64,000 nucleotides of DNA from Pseudoscleropodium purum (Eukaryota; Streptophyta; Bryopsida; Hypnales; Brachytheciaceae): positions 18,166,001-18,230,000 of the forward strand of contig OZ017804.1 of NCBI GenBank assembly GCA_963969395.1, written 5' to 3'. The notes beneath the pieces were generated by a model. The model had not been told where the DNA came from, searched no databases, and saw only the letters and a list, made by a program, of their open reading frames with translations. Within the stretch, counting starts at the first letter, position 1. Every line of letters starts with the position of its first letter. Shown piece after piece: positions 50,241 through 62,112 of the stretch. The position numbers were made by a program, and so were the translations under genes.

Positions 50241-52048
50241 AACACGTTGTAACAACATCAACAACGGTTCTCTTATCCAATCCTAGACCACATTGTCGGG
50301 ATGAAAGCGTTTTGCTTTGGGAATACGCGAGGTATATGGCTGCAACTGAAAATGACTTAGAACTAAAAGATGTGGAAGAAAAGTATATTTTTCTTGGTTC
50401 AATTTAGTGTTCAAAATATAGATTGTCTTCAACTGCCAAACCTATTTGCATTTAGGACCTTCCAAAGCATCTAGTAGTATCTAATGTCGATTAAGCTTAA
50501 AAGCTTCGTTGGTATCTACTATTAGCTCAAAGCCTTAAATGCAAACACCTTCAAGAAGTTTTAATAACTATTTGAGTACTTGCAACTATCTACAAGGTAA
50601 AGGCAACTTGCACCTACGTCACCACCAAACTTTATGGTCTACTGGTCATTATTCTAGCCTCACCATAAGAAGAAACTAGTACCATCCACTTGGTGCACAT
50701 TCAATGGTTTTGCCGGTCATTAATCCGACTTCACCACCACAATATAGCTAAAAATTAAAAGTGCCTAACTACGAACACAAAATGGGACAAAATCTACTAC
50801 GGTGGAAGGTATCAAGACAAAATCCAAGAAATCTATACTGGATCCTCTTCTCCAAACAACACTTAAACAACATTTTGAAAGGAGAAAGGATGCACTAGAT
50901 GCATCCACCTGCAAAATCTCATCCAAACTCTCTAATTGAAAAGGTTGCAGACCTTTCTTAATTCAAACTCTCATAACTTTCATTAAAATCATCCAAATGT
51001 CTTGAAATTTAAACTAATAGAAAGATATAAAAGATTTTTCTCATACTTCTAAATTTCAAAAATAGAAGTAAACTCTACAAGTCATAGTATTCGCTTAAAT
51101 CTCTGTCCCTCTTCATTTGGGTGGCAATAGACCTTCTCTTACTCTCATGCTCATAACTTTTCACTCACAAATTTAAATCAAGAAAACTTAGTTTTTTTGA
51201 AAGCACAAAAATTTGAGAAATCAACCATCTAAATTTCATTGTAAAATTTCATGTACATCAAAACTTCTCTCTCCTCAAAGTCACAAACTCTCCCAACAAA
51301 ACTATCTATTTCCCCAAGAAAACCTCCCAAGCCCTCTTCAACTTCAAGGCCCATGCCTAAGCCACATGGATTTTTTTTCTCTAATTGGCCCTTCTATTTG
51401 ACTTCTCTAAAATCCTATCTACCCCTTCATCTAAGCCAAAACGTCCTTTTGATCAATAAAAGGGCATCTAAGGTATGGATGATGTCTCTTTAATCCACAA
51501 CAAGGCAATTTGAATCTACTCCTTTCTCTTTCAAACACACCAAACGATTTCTAAAAGTACTTCTACATACAAACCAAAGTCTAATACTTAAGCAAATGTC
51601 CACTAGAGATAAAAACCTATAGTTTTAAGAAGAAGATCAATCCATCTGTAAAAATTTGAGGATGCGTTTGATAGTAGTGGCAATGTAATCCACACGATCA
51701 ACTTTAGTTAAGGGGCCAACTAGCCCTTTTAACCATCGTTGATGACTACGACTTCCCTTAATAGGCTTGACCATGCAGTAATATTGATCTTCATTTAGTT
51801 CTTCAAAACTTCTTTCGAACGTCACCTCTCGACCATCAAGTACAACACATCCGATTTGTAGCAAAATCACTAGCGTTCGAGCTTCTCGTTGGAGATTCGC
51901 GTATCATCGCTGTTCTAAACGTGGTTGTTTGGGCGGTTGAGAAGGACAGGCTTCATCTTTTGAGCACTCATAAAACGATTCAAGAGTTGATGGCAAAAGA
52001 GATTGATTCGACAATTGAGAGAAGGAAAACTCAAATTTGGGATCTGGT
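50241..52048. other. Unassigned DNA interrupting the hAT relic
   Basis: The N-terminal and C-terminal hAT pieces are separated by this ~1.8 kb. A minus-strand open piece at 51,637-51,870 has no domain that I recognise. It may be inserted DNA or hAT sequence decayed past recognition. Confidence 0.4.
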
Positions 52049-52357
52049 CAGGGTTGACAGGACGGTCGGATGTCCGGGATGTCCGAACGCGGACGTTGTG
52101 TTCACAGTGTCCGCTGACATTTGCGGTCTCGATGGACGCAGCGTCCGTCGGGACCGCCCCGTTCGCCCGGTTACGGCCGTCCGATCGACACACGGACTGA
52201 TGTGGTCCGCATGATCTGGGTGTCCACTTCGGGCCGTCCGCCCTGCCTGTCCGCCTTCCGATGGTGGAAGGGATGCTGCGTCCGTTGGCGTCCGTGAGGA
52301 CGGACGTCCGGGTTACGAACGCTATTTTGGGGCACACGTACTGATTTGTCAACCCTG
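52049..52357 (+). mobile_element. GC-rich hAT-type miniature element, copy G2
   Basis: 309 bp with termini CAGGGTTGACA and TGTCAACCCTG and an 8-bp duplication GATCTGGT/AATCTGGT (52,041-52,048 and 52,358-52,365; 7 of 8). Overlapping open frames on both strands come from its GC-rich composition. The palindromic core GGACGCAGCGTCC is present but has lost outer pairs (GATGGACGCAGCGTCCGTC). Confidence 0.92.
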
Positions 52358-53850
52358 AATCTGGTTGAGGTTTTTCATCTTGAGGCTCAAAAAAACCCCT
52401 CTAGTTTGATATTGAAGAGTCAAACTTTATACCAAAATATAAACTTTATAGAATCGAAAAGATTACTTCAAACTCATGAAGTCTTTTTAAGATTGAGTCC
52501 TTTTTATTAGCTTCGTCAATTACAAGCATCATCTTGAAGCCACTTGAAGCGTCATCAAAAAGTTTCTTTGTTTCGAATAATAAAATCTTTTTATAGTAAT
52601 AAATTAGTACAAATTTATGATATATACAAATTTACAACATGACAACGTATGCGTGTATTGAGAGCCAACTATTGTTATCTACGGTAGTCACCTTATTTAC
52701 AATCACAACAATATATTTGGCAGAAACTACCATCTTCTGTGTCTCTTCTATAACTTGTCTATACAGATGACTTGTCATGACCAACACAGAGCTATTGCAC
52801 TAATATGCAGATAACATATCAAATACACTGAAGACTATACAAAGCAAGACGTGACTCAAATTTGAGCATTGGACGACCATCAAAAAAGAGCCAAAAGAGG
52901 GTTGCAAATTGGACCTTCTTCTTCTTTACTTCTAGAGTGGTGCAATGATTCATTTGCTCCAAAATAGTAGCAGGGGATTTAGCTATATACAAACGCAAGT
53001 TCTTCCAATGCTTGCAATTTGTGGCTACATAGTATTTTCTTGCCTTCATTCTAAACTGTGGAAGATCTTTCTTTGCGACCCACTTGCCATCGTGTTTGAA
53101 TAACATGTGATTTTAGAGCCATTATACAAGGCTTTTGATCAATTGTAGTGCATACTTTACACTTGACCATATGTAAAATGCCATCACTAGCCATGATCTC
53201 CTCTGTCTAAGGGAGCTTTGCTATCCATATCAGGATTGACAAATCTCTACGTCCGCCCGAAAAAGGCGTTCGTAACCCGGACGTTCGTCCGCATAGACGC
53301 AACGTCCCTCCCGCCGTCGGAAGGTGGACGGGTGGGGCGGGGTGGGCGGGGCGGACAGGGCAGGCGGGGCGGACGACGTCCGCAAATGTCAATGGACGCT
53401 GCGGACACAGCATCCGTGTCCGGACGTCTCGGACGTTCGACGGTCTTGTCAACCCTGATCCATATTGTTTGAAATTTACGATGGTGATTGTAATGTCTCT
53501 GGTTCTCCAATCATTGACTCCAATTTGCAAACCCTCTTTTCTTTGGGGGCAATTAGAAGTCAGAATCACCATTAGATCCCTTGGAGTCCTTTAGGATTTC
53601 TACCAAATTGGCATTGTCAACGTCATCAGAGTCTTCCAAAATGGTAATCAACGGAGACTTGGAGGTCAATACAATAGTGTCGCCAAAGCCTAAAGACGAG
53701 CCCAGAGTCATCATTGTGTTGATAGACATAGACTTGCTCTTTTTACTACTACGGCATGGTTGGATGTCCTTGTTGTTGATGTATTCCTCTATCAAGTTTG
53801 GCTCTACTCTCAATATTTCTAGCATGCAACCATCAAGAATAAGGGCCAAA
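52358..53850 (-). pseudogene. hAT transposase relic, N-terminal portion
   Basis: Minus strand. The clearest piece is 52,819-53,106 (FKHDGKWVAKKDLPQFRMKA, YYVATNCKHWKNL, KKKKVQFATLFWLFFDGRPM), followed toward 52,620 by VTTVDNNSWLSIHAYVV, matching hAT wording around the first catalytic region. 53,553-53,849 is an acidic, serine-rich open piece that could be its N-terminus. Copy G3 splits the relic. Confidence 0.7.
53231..53457 (-). mobile_element. GC-rich hAT-type miniature element, copy G3
   Basis: 227 bp, the shortest intact copy, with termini CAGGATTGACA and TGTCAACCCTG and a perfect 8-bp duplication ATCCATAT (53,223-53,230 and 53,458-53,465). It sits inside the hAT relic. Confidence 0.94.
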
Positions 53851-53857
53851 AGTTGAC

Positions 53858-55936
53858 TGCCACTCGGCCCCCGCGTTGATTGAAAATATGCCTACACAGT
53901 TTGCTTCTTTGCTCCCATCTTCCATAATTCAGTGACCTTAGCTTTGCGTCTCATCTCCCTCTGTGTCACTTCAAGTGCCTCTTTTGCAGTAGTCTCGGCT
54001 TTCTTTCTTGTTGCTTGCATGATGTTAGTAGCTTACACAACTTTCGCAATAGCATCCTGCCCAATCTAATTGTTCCTAGATTCCATGACATAAGACAACA
54101 ACCACAACAAGCAAAAGGACTGTGCACAAACAAAAAACAAAGACCAACAAACAATAAAATTGTGCTTTGTCGTAAACAAGCACAGCACACATGTACAAAC
54201 TCACAAAAACAACTTGAATTGCTCCCATATTTAAATTGCATGCTACTGCTACAAGTTGCATGAATGCAAGCCATTGCCATAGCAAGGAACTCTCAACATT
54301 GGACACACAATTAACGGAAAGTATTAATATTCAACATAGTGGTCCGAAATTCTCCCCTTGCGTTCACCCTATAGGAGCAACGGACTTGGCGAATGGAGTA
54401 GCTCCTACAATGCAAGAAATTAGCAATTGTAAGCTCCCAATTTGTCACTTTGGACTCATAGATTTTCTTTTGTTTTAAACCGCAAATTAGAGTAGATAAA
54501 AGTATGCAAAAAACCCAAAAAAGAATGTAGAACCGAAATAGGGTTGTAACATACCCATTATAGTATTTGGTCTAGATTTGATTGTATATGTAGAACTCCT
54601 AAACTAGCCTAGGAATAGTGGAAGGATCACAAGATAGTTGGTTTTGTAGGTTTGAGTTACACACCTTTTAAAGGCTAATTCCCCCTATGAATGTAGTAAT
54701 TCATGGCTAAGTTAGTCCATGGGATCCATAGTGAGGCCAATAGGTTGGGTCTTAGAGTTAAATTTTGAATACCCCATTAGACTGTTGAATTTCTAAAAAC
54801 CCCAATTGTTAGTATGTAGGTGCCACAACTAAAGAATGGAATTGTAGAGGAATCTATTGCCCAATGATGGTGTTCTAGGGTAAATCCCATCCTAGGAGTC
54901 CAATGGCAAAGTTGGCTTCCCAAGATTCCTTCATCTACAAATGATTCCTATACATCAACAAACGTAAAGAGATGCCATTTTGGGTCTCATTGACCAAGTG
55001 TGCTAGGGACAAAGCAGACATGCACGCCTCCTATGAGACTCCTTGAGAAGTCTTATGGAAATTCCTGGCATCTTTTGACTTACAAAAGACTTCCATTTGG
55101 GCAGTCAACCATTCTAACTTCCAACAGGAATTCCGTGGAAATTATCCAAGTTGTAGTAAAATCTCACTAAAAATCAGATTAGCTTGTCTTATGTTAATAA
55201 TGTGCTCCACCAAATTTTGCAGCATTCCGATAGTGGTAAGATTCCAGTAGAGGTCCAATACTTCAAAATTTAATCATGTGGTGGTACACTGCGATGTTGA
55301 TCGGCGCTCTAGGAGCGCACGACGGCGGATTGAAGTCAACAAGGGGACTTTTCTTACTCCCTTGTACTTACCGGAGACCACATACTAGTTACTTTTTTCA
55401 AAATAGGGAACCACCAAGATTTGGGAATTTACTCCAACTTGGTTTTTAATCCATGCTAGCTTGTGTTAGGTTTTTGATCTTGGCATAGAGGTAGAAGGAG
55501 CTTAGACTAAAATGGTGTTCTGGAGCCAACAGTGCAATCCGTTTGGCATTTGGAGTTAATCTCCAAAAGTTAGGATGTTGGTCCAACGTATAGTAGATAA
55601 TTAAAAGTTTAGGAGTAGGATGAAAATCTTTGAAGATAAAGATGAAAATCCGAGTTGATAAGGTTACTAGTAGGAATTTAGAGGGGAAGTGGTCCCCTGA
55701 AACCTATTTAAGGTCTTCATTTTCCTCTCTAAAATCACCCCCTTCATTTGGATTGTTGAGTCTGTGGGTTCAAGTTATTTTGGATTTTATTTTTCCATTT
55801 GAAGCCAAAAGCTTTCCTATGGTGTTTTCGGCGCACTTTTGCCTCCTTGTTGTCGTTTCTCAAGCTTTGCAAAGGCCCTTTGGTCCCTTCTACCTTGCCC
55901 TCGTGTATGTCCATGCGGTAAGTGGCTAACTTGGGG
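53858..55936. other. Unassigned intergenic DNA
   Basis: Frames at 53,966-54,306 on both strands lack recognisable domains. GCGCTCTAGGAGCGC near 55,303-55,317 is a perfect palindrome. The text from 54,540 to about 58,600 is compositionally uniform and less AT-rich and may be one long unrecognised element, but I found no boundaries. Confidence 0.4.
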
Positions 55937-56306
55937 CAGGGTTGATGAATCTCTACGTCCGCCCGAAAAAGGCGTCCGTAACTCGGACGTCCGGATGGTT
56001 GGACATCCGTCCGCATAGACGTAGTGTCCTTTCCGCCGTTGGAAAGCGGACGCCTCAGCTGCGGCGGACGGGCGGGGCGGATGAGATGGGCGGATGGGTG
56101 ACCACGGGACGGTTGGAATAGGGCGGTCGGGGAAGCGGACGGGGGAGATGGTCAGTGGTTGGAGTAGTCAAGTGGTCGAGGCTAACGGCGACGTCGGGCA
56201 CAGCAGACGGTCCAGGCGGACGCTGTGTTCGCTAGACTTGCGAATGTCAGCGGACGTTGCTGACACAGCGTCCATATTCGGACATCCGACCTTCCTGTCA
56301 ACCCTG
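55937..56306 (-). mobile_element. GC-rich hAT-type miniature element, copy G4
   Basis: 370 bp, the longest intact copy, with termini CAGGGTTGATG and TGTCAACCCTG and an 8-bp duplication ACTTGGGG/AGTTGGGG (7 of 8). It has an extra internal block (GGGCGGTCGGGGAAG and neighbours) shared, inverted, with truncated copy G6 but absent from G1 and G3, so at least two subtypes exist. Confidence 0.88.
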
Positions 56307-57127
56307 AGTTGGGGGCCTTATTTGTACCTTGTGAGTCACATGTCTGGATGAAGAAGTTTTTTTTGGGTGTTTTGTATTAATCCTGAAGCAAACCTCCACC
56401 ATATCTTGGCAATGCTGCTTTGGGGGGCCTTTAGTGTGTGAGTGATGTCATTGGGAGGGGTTTATTTGACTATTAACTCTTGTTCTATTTGGGTGCACGT
56501 TTGGAGCAACTAACCTTTTCTTAGAATTATTCTTGTGGAGTGGTCCCCCTCTGGGATGGTGAAGCTTCGAACCCTAGTGGTGTGACTTCTAGGAGACCCC
56601 TTTATTCCTTTGTTTAAACTAGTCTCTTGCTAAGCAACTCCCTCACAGGGCGGCAAAGCTTTGAACGCCTAGCTAGGAACTAATCCTACCATGGGTGTTA
56701 AAAGGTCCGATATGGCAAAGCTACAAATCTCCAAAGCACTCTAAGTCCTACCATTGGTGTTAAAACCAACGTGGTAGTGGAGCTTTGAACCCCCTTGGTA
56801 TGGAAGCTCCAAAGTTTAGTTTTCAAGATGTGCTTGGAAATGTCCAAAGTTTAGCTTCCAAGATTAGCAGTAGATTAGAAGGTCCTAGCCCCAAGGTTAG
56901 GAGTAGTAATTTTCCTAGCAATTTGGCCCTAGGTTAGGACAACAAAGCCATGGCCTATCAATACCACCACACCCAACAAGTCCAATTTTTATTGAATAAG
57001 TGGGTTCCCTTGAGGGAACCTGAGATAGCACCCTCTATTAGCTTCCAACACCCCCATTTGAGCTTCCATCATCCCCTAGTAAGTCCTAGCACCCCCTAGG
57101 GTCCATAGTTTGGGTACTAGGTGGATC
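56307..57127. other. Degenerate repeats, no gene
   Basis: The phrase '(t)gg.aaagcttngaacccc' recurs near 56,562, 56,650, 56,715 and 56,775. TCCAAAGTTTAG(C/T)TT recurs near 56,810 and 56,858. GGTTCCCTTGAGGGAACC at 57,004-57,021 is a perfect 18-bp palindrome. Confidence 0.55.
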
Positions 57128-57281
57128 TGCAGTCAATAGGTTTGGAAAGGTTGTAGTCAAAGGTGTAGGGAAGGCCACAATCCAAGGGCTTTAGGGAGGA
57201 CCGCAGTTCAGGGGTTTGGGGAGGTCCAATAGTCCAGGGGCTTCAAGGAGGTCCAACAATCCAAGGCTTGGGGAGGGCTAG
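57128..57281. repeat. Minisatellite, ~25-27 bp period, six units
   Basis: Six imperfect units of the form '(gcag/acaa)tcca(a/g)ggg(c/t)tt.gggaggtcc' run head to tail. Confidence 0.78.
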
Positions 57282-57300
57282 CAAGCTACTCCAGGCATTA

Positions 57301-57372
57301 AAATAAAAAGGGAGAAGAGGAGGAGAAGAGACTGAGGGGGAAAAAGAGAAGAAGAGAGGAAGAGAGGAGGGA
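57301..57372 (+). repeat. Polypurine tract
   Basis: About 70 bases almost entirely A and G (AGGAGGAGAAGAGACTGAGG and similar), immediately after the minisatellite. Capable of triplex formation. It could also be a polypurine tract of a decayed retroelement, though it is far longer than usual. Confidence 0.8.
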
Positions 57373-59300
57373 ATATCTCTATACTATCCTACACCCCTAA
57401 ACCACCTCTCTCCTTCACCAACTAAGGTCCATCGCATGTTATGGAAGGGGACTAGAGAAAGGGGAGTGAAATAGAGGGCAAGGAAGGAGAAGATGAATAG
57501 TGGTATAGTAATTAGATTAGGTAGGGAATCCATGGGCTTGCATGGTGACCATTGAAAGTAGGATTAGTATGACGAGTGTAAGACTTTCGTAAGCTTAGAA
57601 GAGGGCATTAAGGGGCCCTGTAAGTTGAGGCTACAGTGCATAAGGCCTCCATTAAGGTTCTTGGTGGAATAGTGTTGGCATTGAAGGATGAAGTCGGAAA
57701 GAAAAGAAGGAAGAAGGGAAGGAAAAGAGGTGGAACTCAAGGACCTCCATGGAACCAGAGGAAGTTTATGTGAACATGGACAAGCTCACACCAAACCCTT
57801 GCAGTAGCGAGGTAAGCCACTAAGTTGGCAATAATCATTTATCCAGACTATCAAGCTGAAAGTTAACGCAACTTAAGGAGATCTAATCACATAGTAAGTA
57901 GTTAGGAGGGCTAAGCGGACTAACCTCCACGTAGCTAGGGAGGAAATATAGTCCCATATAGGATTCAATTTAAAGGATCTTACATAGAAAATCATGTAGG
58001 TAGGTTTTCAGTACCGTAGGATTCATTGTGGCACTGTAAGTAATTTGACAATTGACAGTGACTGGTTGTTGCATCACTTGTGTCTCTAGGTATTTCTTCA
58101 CTCATCCACAAAATTAGGAAACAATAGCAAGATCCATTGCTTGGAAGGCATAGTGGACTATGCTTACAACACACCCTTAAATTTAAAAGTGGATAAAAGC
58201 TAAGAACTTGGTTGTATTTGCTTACTTACCAAGGGTGGGTAATCATGCACCCACAACAATTCAGTGAAACCCACTAACATTACCTTAGTGAGAAGAGTTG
58301 TGCAATGAAAGTAGATGTAGGCAAAGAGAGAATGGGAATAAATGCACACGGTAGGGAACAATGGCAATGAAGGTGCAAACATTAGTGCTTGGAAAAGGAA
58401 ATGATGAGTGCAACTAGCGAGCAAGAGAGTAGGGGAGATACTAATGGTCTATCACGTGGGTGATAAAACCCTATTCAGTTGACAAGATTGTGGCCAATTT
58501 GGCACCTATTCCATTCTAGTAGTTGCCAACGTGGCGACTTGCCCATCAAAATCCTAGAAAATTTGCCATAGGGTTTTCATCACTTGTCACTAAAAAGTGC
58601 AAATTGGCTTTTTGGTGCCAAAAAAAGAAGCCCTGAAGAAAATTCAACAAGAATAAAGTTGGACCAATACAAAACCCTCAAAAACAAAGTAAAATGGATG
58701 AAAAGCCTAAACATAATGTGATTGAAGAGAAATTGATGGCAATGTACAAAAGAAAGAAATATCTCAAAAGTAAGGCTATGAAAAGGTGAGTAAATGGAAT
58801 ACTGTGGGAGTACAGAAACTTGATCTAGATAGAGTTAGGCTAAAATAGGGTTAAGTAGTCTTACAATTTTTTATTTTTTTGATAACCTATAAGAATTCTA
58901 GCTCTATTGGGGCTATTCTTAGAATAGCCAATTTTTGGATTGCTAGAATTATTATAGGTGTTACGAAATCAAATTTAATACAGACCTAGAAACCATAAAA
59001 GTCCTGGGTCTGGAATCTAGATGAGATTCGGATGCAAGGAACCTATAGGTAGGGTTTCGGTCTAGGAAACTAGGGTACTATTATAGGAATGGTCACCTAT
59101 CCATTCTCCGCCGGGAACTATCGGTTGCGCGTTGGATACTTAAACCCACTGCCATTCTCATTTTTCTCCCTCTCCATTTACTGAAGTCGTTTATGTGCAT
59201 AGTTGAGTGAAAGAATGGTGAGTTAGTAATTGTGTTAAAGAGAGAATGGAAAGGTTGGTGCCGTTTGCACTGGATTTAGATTTTTGGGTGTCGGGGATTT
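57373..59300. other. Unassigned intergenic DNA
   Basis: No gene or bounded element recognised. Upstream flank of the relic ORF at 59,301. Confidence 0.4.
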
Positions 59301-60401
59301 ATGGCGGAGGATGGCAATCTGCCTCCACATAAATTAGTTATTACAGCCCAGATGGTCTATCCGGTCATTCATTTTGATCCGGCCAACCGACAGCAACTAG
59401 AAGTGGATTTGATGTGCATCGGGTACGTTGGGACTATCCAAAAGCCATAGAGCATGAAAAACGAAGAGATGATCCAGAAGCTCATTTATGGGGTTCCGAA
59501 CTAGTACAAATTGATAGTGAAGGGTCGACCCATAGCTTAGACAAAAGAGGTTTGGGTAGATGTCTATTTGTTCAAGAAGATTGGATTCGGATTAGCCTCC
59601 ACATTTGACAAGTATGTGAGCAAAAAGTTTTGGAATCAAGCTCATGCAAATGAGGGTTACGCTATTAGTGATTGCAAAGATGAGAGGCATAGACGAGTCC
59701 TAAAATTTTTTATTCCAATCTTGTATCCGGAAAAGCCAACCCGGGTGATGGTCATGGTGGCTAATACCATCTTCGGAGCATTGGAGGATTGAGTTGTGCA
59801 TTGGAGGAGAGTGATTCAAGGTGTGGTAGCCAAATTGGCTCATCACGTATCAAAGGCGAAGCACAACCCTATGAGCCCGTATCTGTTCTACCTCTACCAT
59901 CACAAGGAGGTCTTGAGTATTCAAGAGACAATCTAGTACAATACCGAAGTTGAAATCTTGAAGTATTGCTCGATGAATGAAGTGAAAGAAAAAGAGAAGG
60001 GTTCCGGAGAAGGAGAAGAACTGGAAGCAAAAGACAAAGTTGTAGGGTGTAAGCGACAGAAGTCTACGGATCTAGTTGCATGAAGAAAGGTGCCAACTCT
60101 AAATAGAAGGGATCATCAAGAAGACCTCGATTTCTTTGAATCCGGATTCTAGTAGATGCAATAGGCCAAACAGATGTATGGCAATATGGCAGACTTCCTA
60201 CTCAATATTTTGGGTGAACTCAAGATGAAGCTAGATAAGATTTTAGATGAAATTTAGAATTGACCAGATTTAAAAGAGTTACATAGGAAGGAAAAGCAAA
60301 TCCGGAACTTGAAGAGAGAACATAATGACCTCAAATTCCAATTAGAGTGGACAAAGAAAGAGTTGAATTTAACAAGGCAAAAGGAAGCGGTGTTGTTTTG
60401 A
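59301..60401 (+). pseudogene. Unidentified 367-codon relic ORF, coiled-coil C-terminus
   Basis: A single unbroken frame from ATG at 59,301 to TGA at 60,399-60,401, interrupted only by in-frame stops at codons 50, 68, 80, 164, 212, 261, 284, 285, 288, 319 and 321 (eight TAG, three TGA, no TAA) and no frameshift. The protein-like text is convincing. Codons 91-160 carry KKIGFGLASTF, NEGYAISDCKDERHRRVLKF and ILYPEKPTRV. 165-212 carries SPYLFYLYHHKEVL. 290-366 is charged and heptad-like, a probable coiled coil. I do not recognise a named family. It could be a transposon-encoded (gag-like) protein or a captured plant gene. The frame may continue past 60,401 if that TGA is also a mutation. Confidence 0.75.
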
Positions 60402-60446
60402 GAAGAGTTTGCTTTGGGAAATCACGGGGATTTTAGCTGTTGCTAG

Positions 60447-61061
60447 AAATGACTTGAGGGTAGGGATTCTTGCTTGATGTCCTTTCAAACCTTGAATCTT
60501 CAATAGGATGTCCCCTCGAACTTTGAATCTTCAACAAATCTTGAATCAACTTCCCGTTGACCTATTATGTTATGGCTCGAGGGGTTCAGGGGTCAAGGAG
60601 GGGATAAGAAGCCACAAGATACAGGACGGATAGAACGGACAGCAGACCACGAACTGAATCGTCCGTGAATATGGCTCCTAAACTTTCAAATTCATGATCT
60701 ACTAGTGATCAATCCAGTCTCACCGTAAGAACGACATAAGATTCAACCATGTGGGTCATTAATTCCATTTTATTGCCTACGACACAAAATGAGGTAAGGC
60801 CATGTACGCAATGTCAGGCCAACCCGCAAATAGAATTTAGAATGCAAAAATTTGACAAAGCTACATGCCCACAATACAAAATAACAACGAGCCTTTAAAT
60901 TTGACTAGGAATAACAAATCCACAAGCCACAACCTAGGCTAGGTCCTTGCAAGGCAAATCTCCTCCTTGGTCTTCAAATTTTCATTTGAATCTTAGAATC
61001 TTCAAGTCTTCAATCTTTCAATCTTCTCTTCTACCCTCCTCTAGATTAATAGCACTATAAT
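60447..61061. other. Unassigned intergenic DNA
   Basis: Short repeated phrase '(c)cttgaatcttcaa' near 60,490 and 60,530 and again, loosely, near 60,990-61,020. No gene. Confidence 0.45.
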
Positions 61062-61353
61062 CAGAGTTGACATGACGTCCGGACGCGGACGTTGTGTCCG
61101 CAGCGTCCGTTGACATTCGCGTCCCGGCGGACGCAGCGTCCACCTGTTCCCCGTCCGCCCATCCGCCCGATTACGGCCGTCCGATCGACGCGCGGACTGA
61201 TCTAGTCCGCACGATCTGGGCGTCCGCCCCGCCTATCCGCCCCACCCCGCCCGTCCGCTTTCCGACGACGGTCGGGACGCTGCATCCGCTAGCGTTCGTG
61301 CGTCTGGAAAACGGACGCTATTTTGGGGCAGACGTTGACATTCGTCAACCCTG
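61062..61353 (+). mobile_element. GC-rich hAT-type miniature element, copy G5
   Basis: 292 bp with termini CAGAGTTGACA and CGTCAACCCTG and a perfect 8-bp duplication ACTATAAT (61,054-61,061 and 61,354-61,361). Frames within it are compositional. Confidence 0.94.
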
Positions 61354-61534
61354 ACTATAATGGGTACCAAAAACGTTCTATAACTCTACTTTAAGTAAGT
61401 GATATCTCTTTTGAAAGCTAAAACAGTAAACTTTGATCCATCAAAATCTCGTTTGAAACAAAGCTACTACCTACGAGCTATGTGCTCTCAAAGATTCTCT
61501 ATAAGAAATTTGAGCGGCAGTACTTTACTCCACC

Positions 61535-61721
61535 CAGGGTTGATACGACGTCCGGACGCGGACGCTGTGTCCGCAGCGTCCGCTGACATTCGCGGTCCCC
61601 GCGGACGCAGCGTCCGCCGGGACCGCCCCGTCCGCCCTGTCCGTCCGCCCCATCCGCCCCATCCGCTTTGACGGCCCTATTTCCCCCGACCGCCCTACCC
61701 AAACTGCCCCGCGGTCACTCC
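61535..61721 (+). mobile_element. GC-rich hAT-type miniature element, copy G6, 3'-truncated
   Basis: Starts CAGGGTTGATA and follows the G5 pattern, including an intact GCGGACGCAGCGTCCGC core, but ends near 61,721 in sequence that matches the inner block of G4 (inverted). No TGTCAACCCTG end follows, so the right end is deleted. Confidence 0.85.
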
Positions 61722-62112
61722 CTTAATCTTTAAACAATTAAATGTTAAATGAAGTGCAATGGTTCGCGATTTGTCATTAAAACAATGTCTCTTATAAGTT
61801 GAAAGATTATAAAGTTTGACCATGAGTCCATGATAGTCTTGAAACTATGAAAAAATTCCAATTCATTTTCAGAAGGCAAACTAAAAAAGTTTGTGACTTC
61901 AAATATATATATATACTATTTAAAAAATCGAGATCAACACAAATACAAACATAATCAATATGGGCAAAATGTATTCAATTTAATGTAGAATACCATACAT
62001 TGTGCACATTTGGCTAATTGCACATATAATTTTTTTCATTCCAACTCTATATTTCTAAACTAATTTTTAATGCCTATATAACCTATTCAACTACTACTTC
62101 TGCACTACCAAT
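61722..62112. other. AT-rich spacer
   Basis: Lies 3' of the kinase-like relic. No feature apart from a short TATATATATA run near 61,900. Confidence 0.5.

Noticed and set aside
51915..52352. Open frames of about 100-145 codons in the GC-rich blocks near 2.8, 52.1, 53.3, 56.0, 61.2 and 61.6 kb.
   Set aside because: They arise from GC-rich, repeat-built, non-coding miniature elements, occur on both strands, and have arginine/serine-rich text with no domain.
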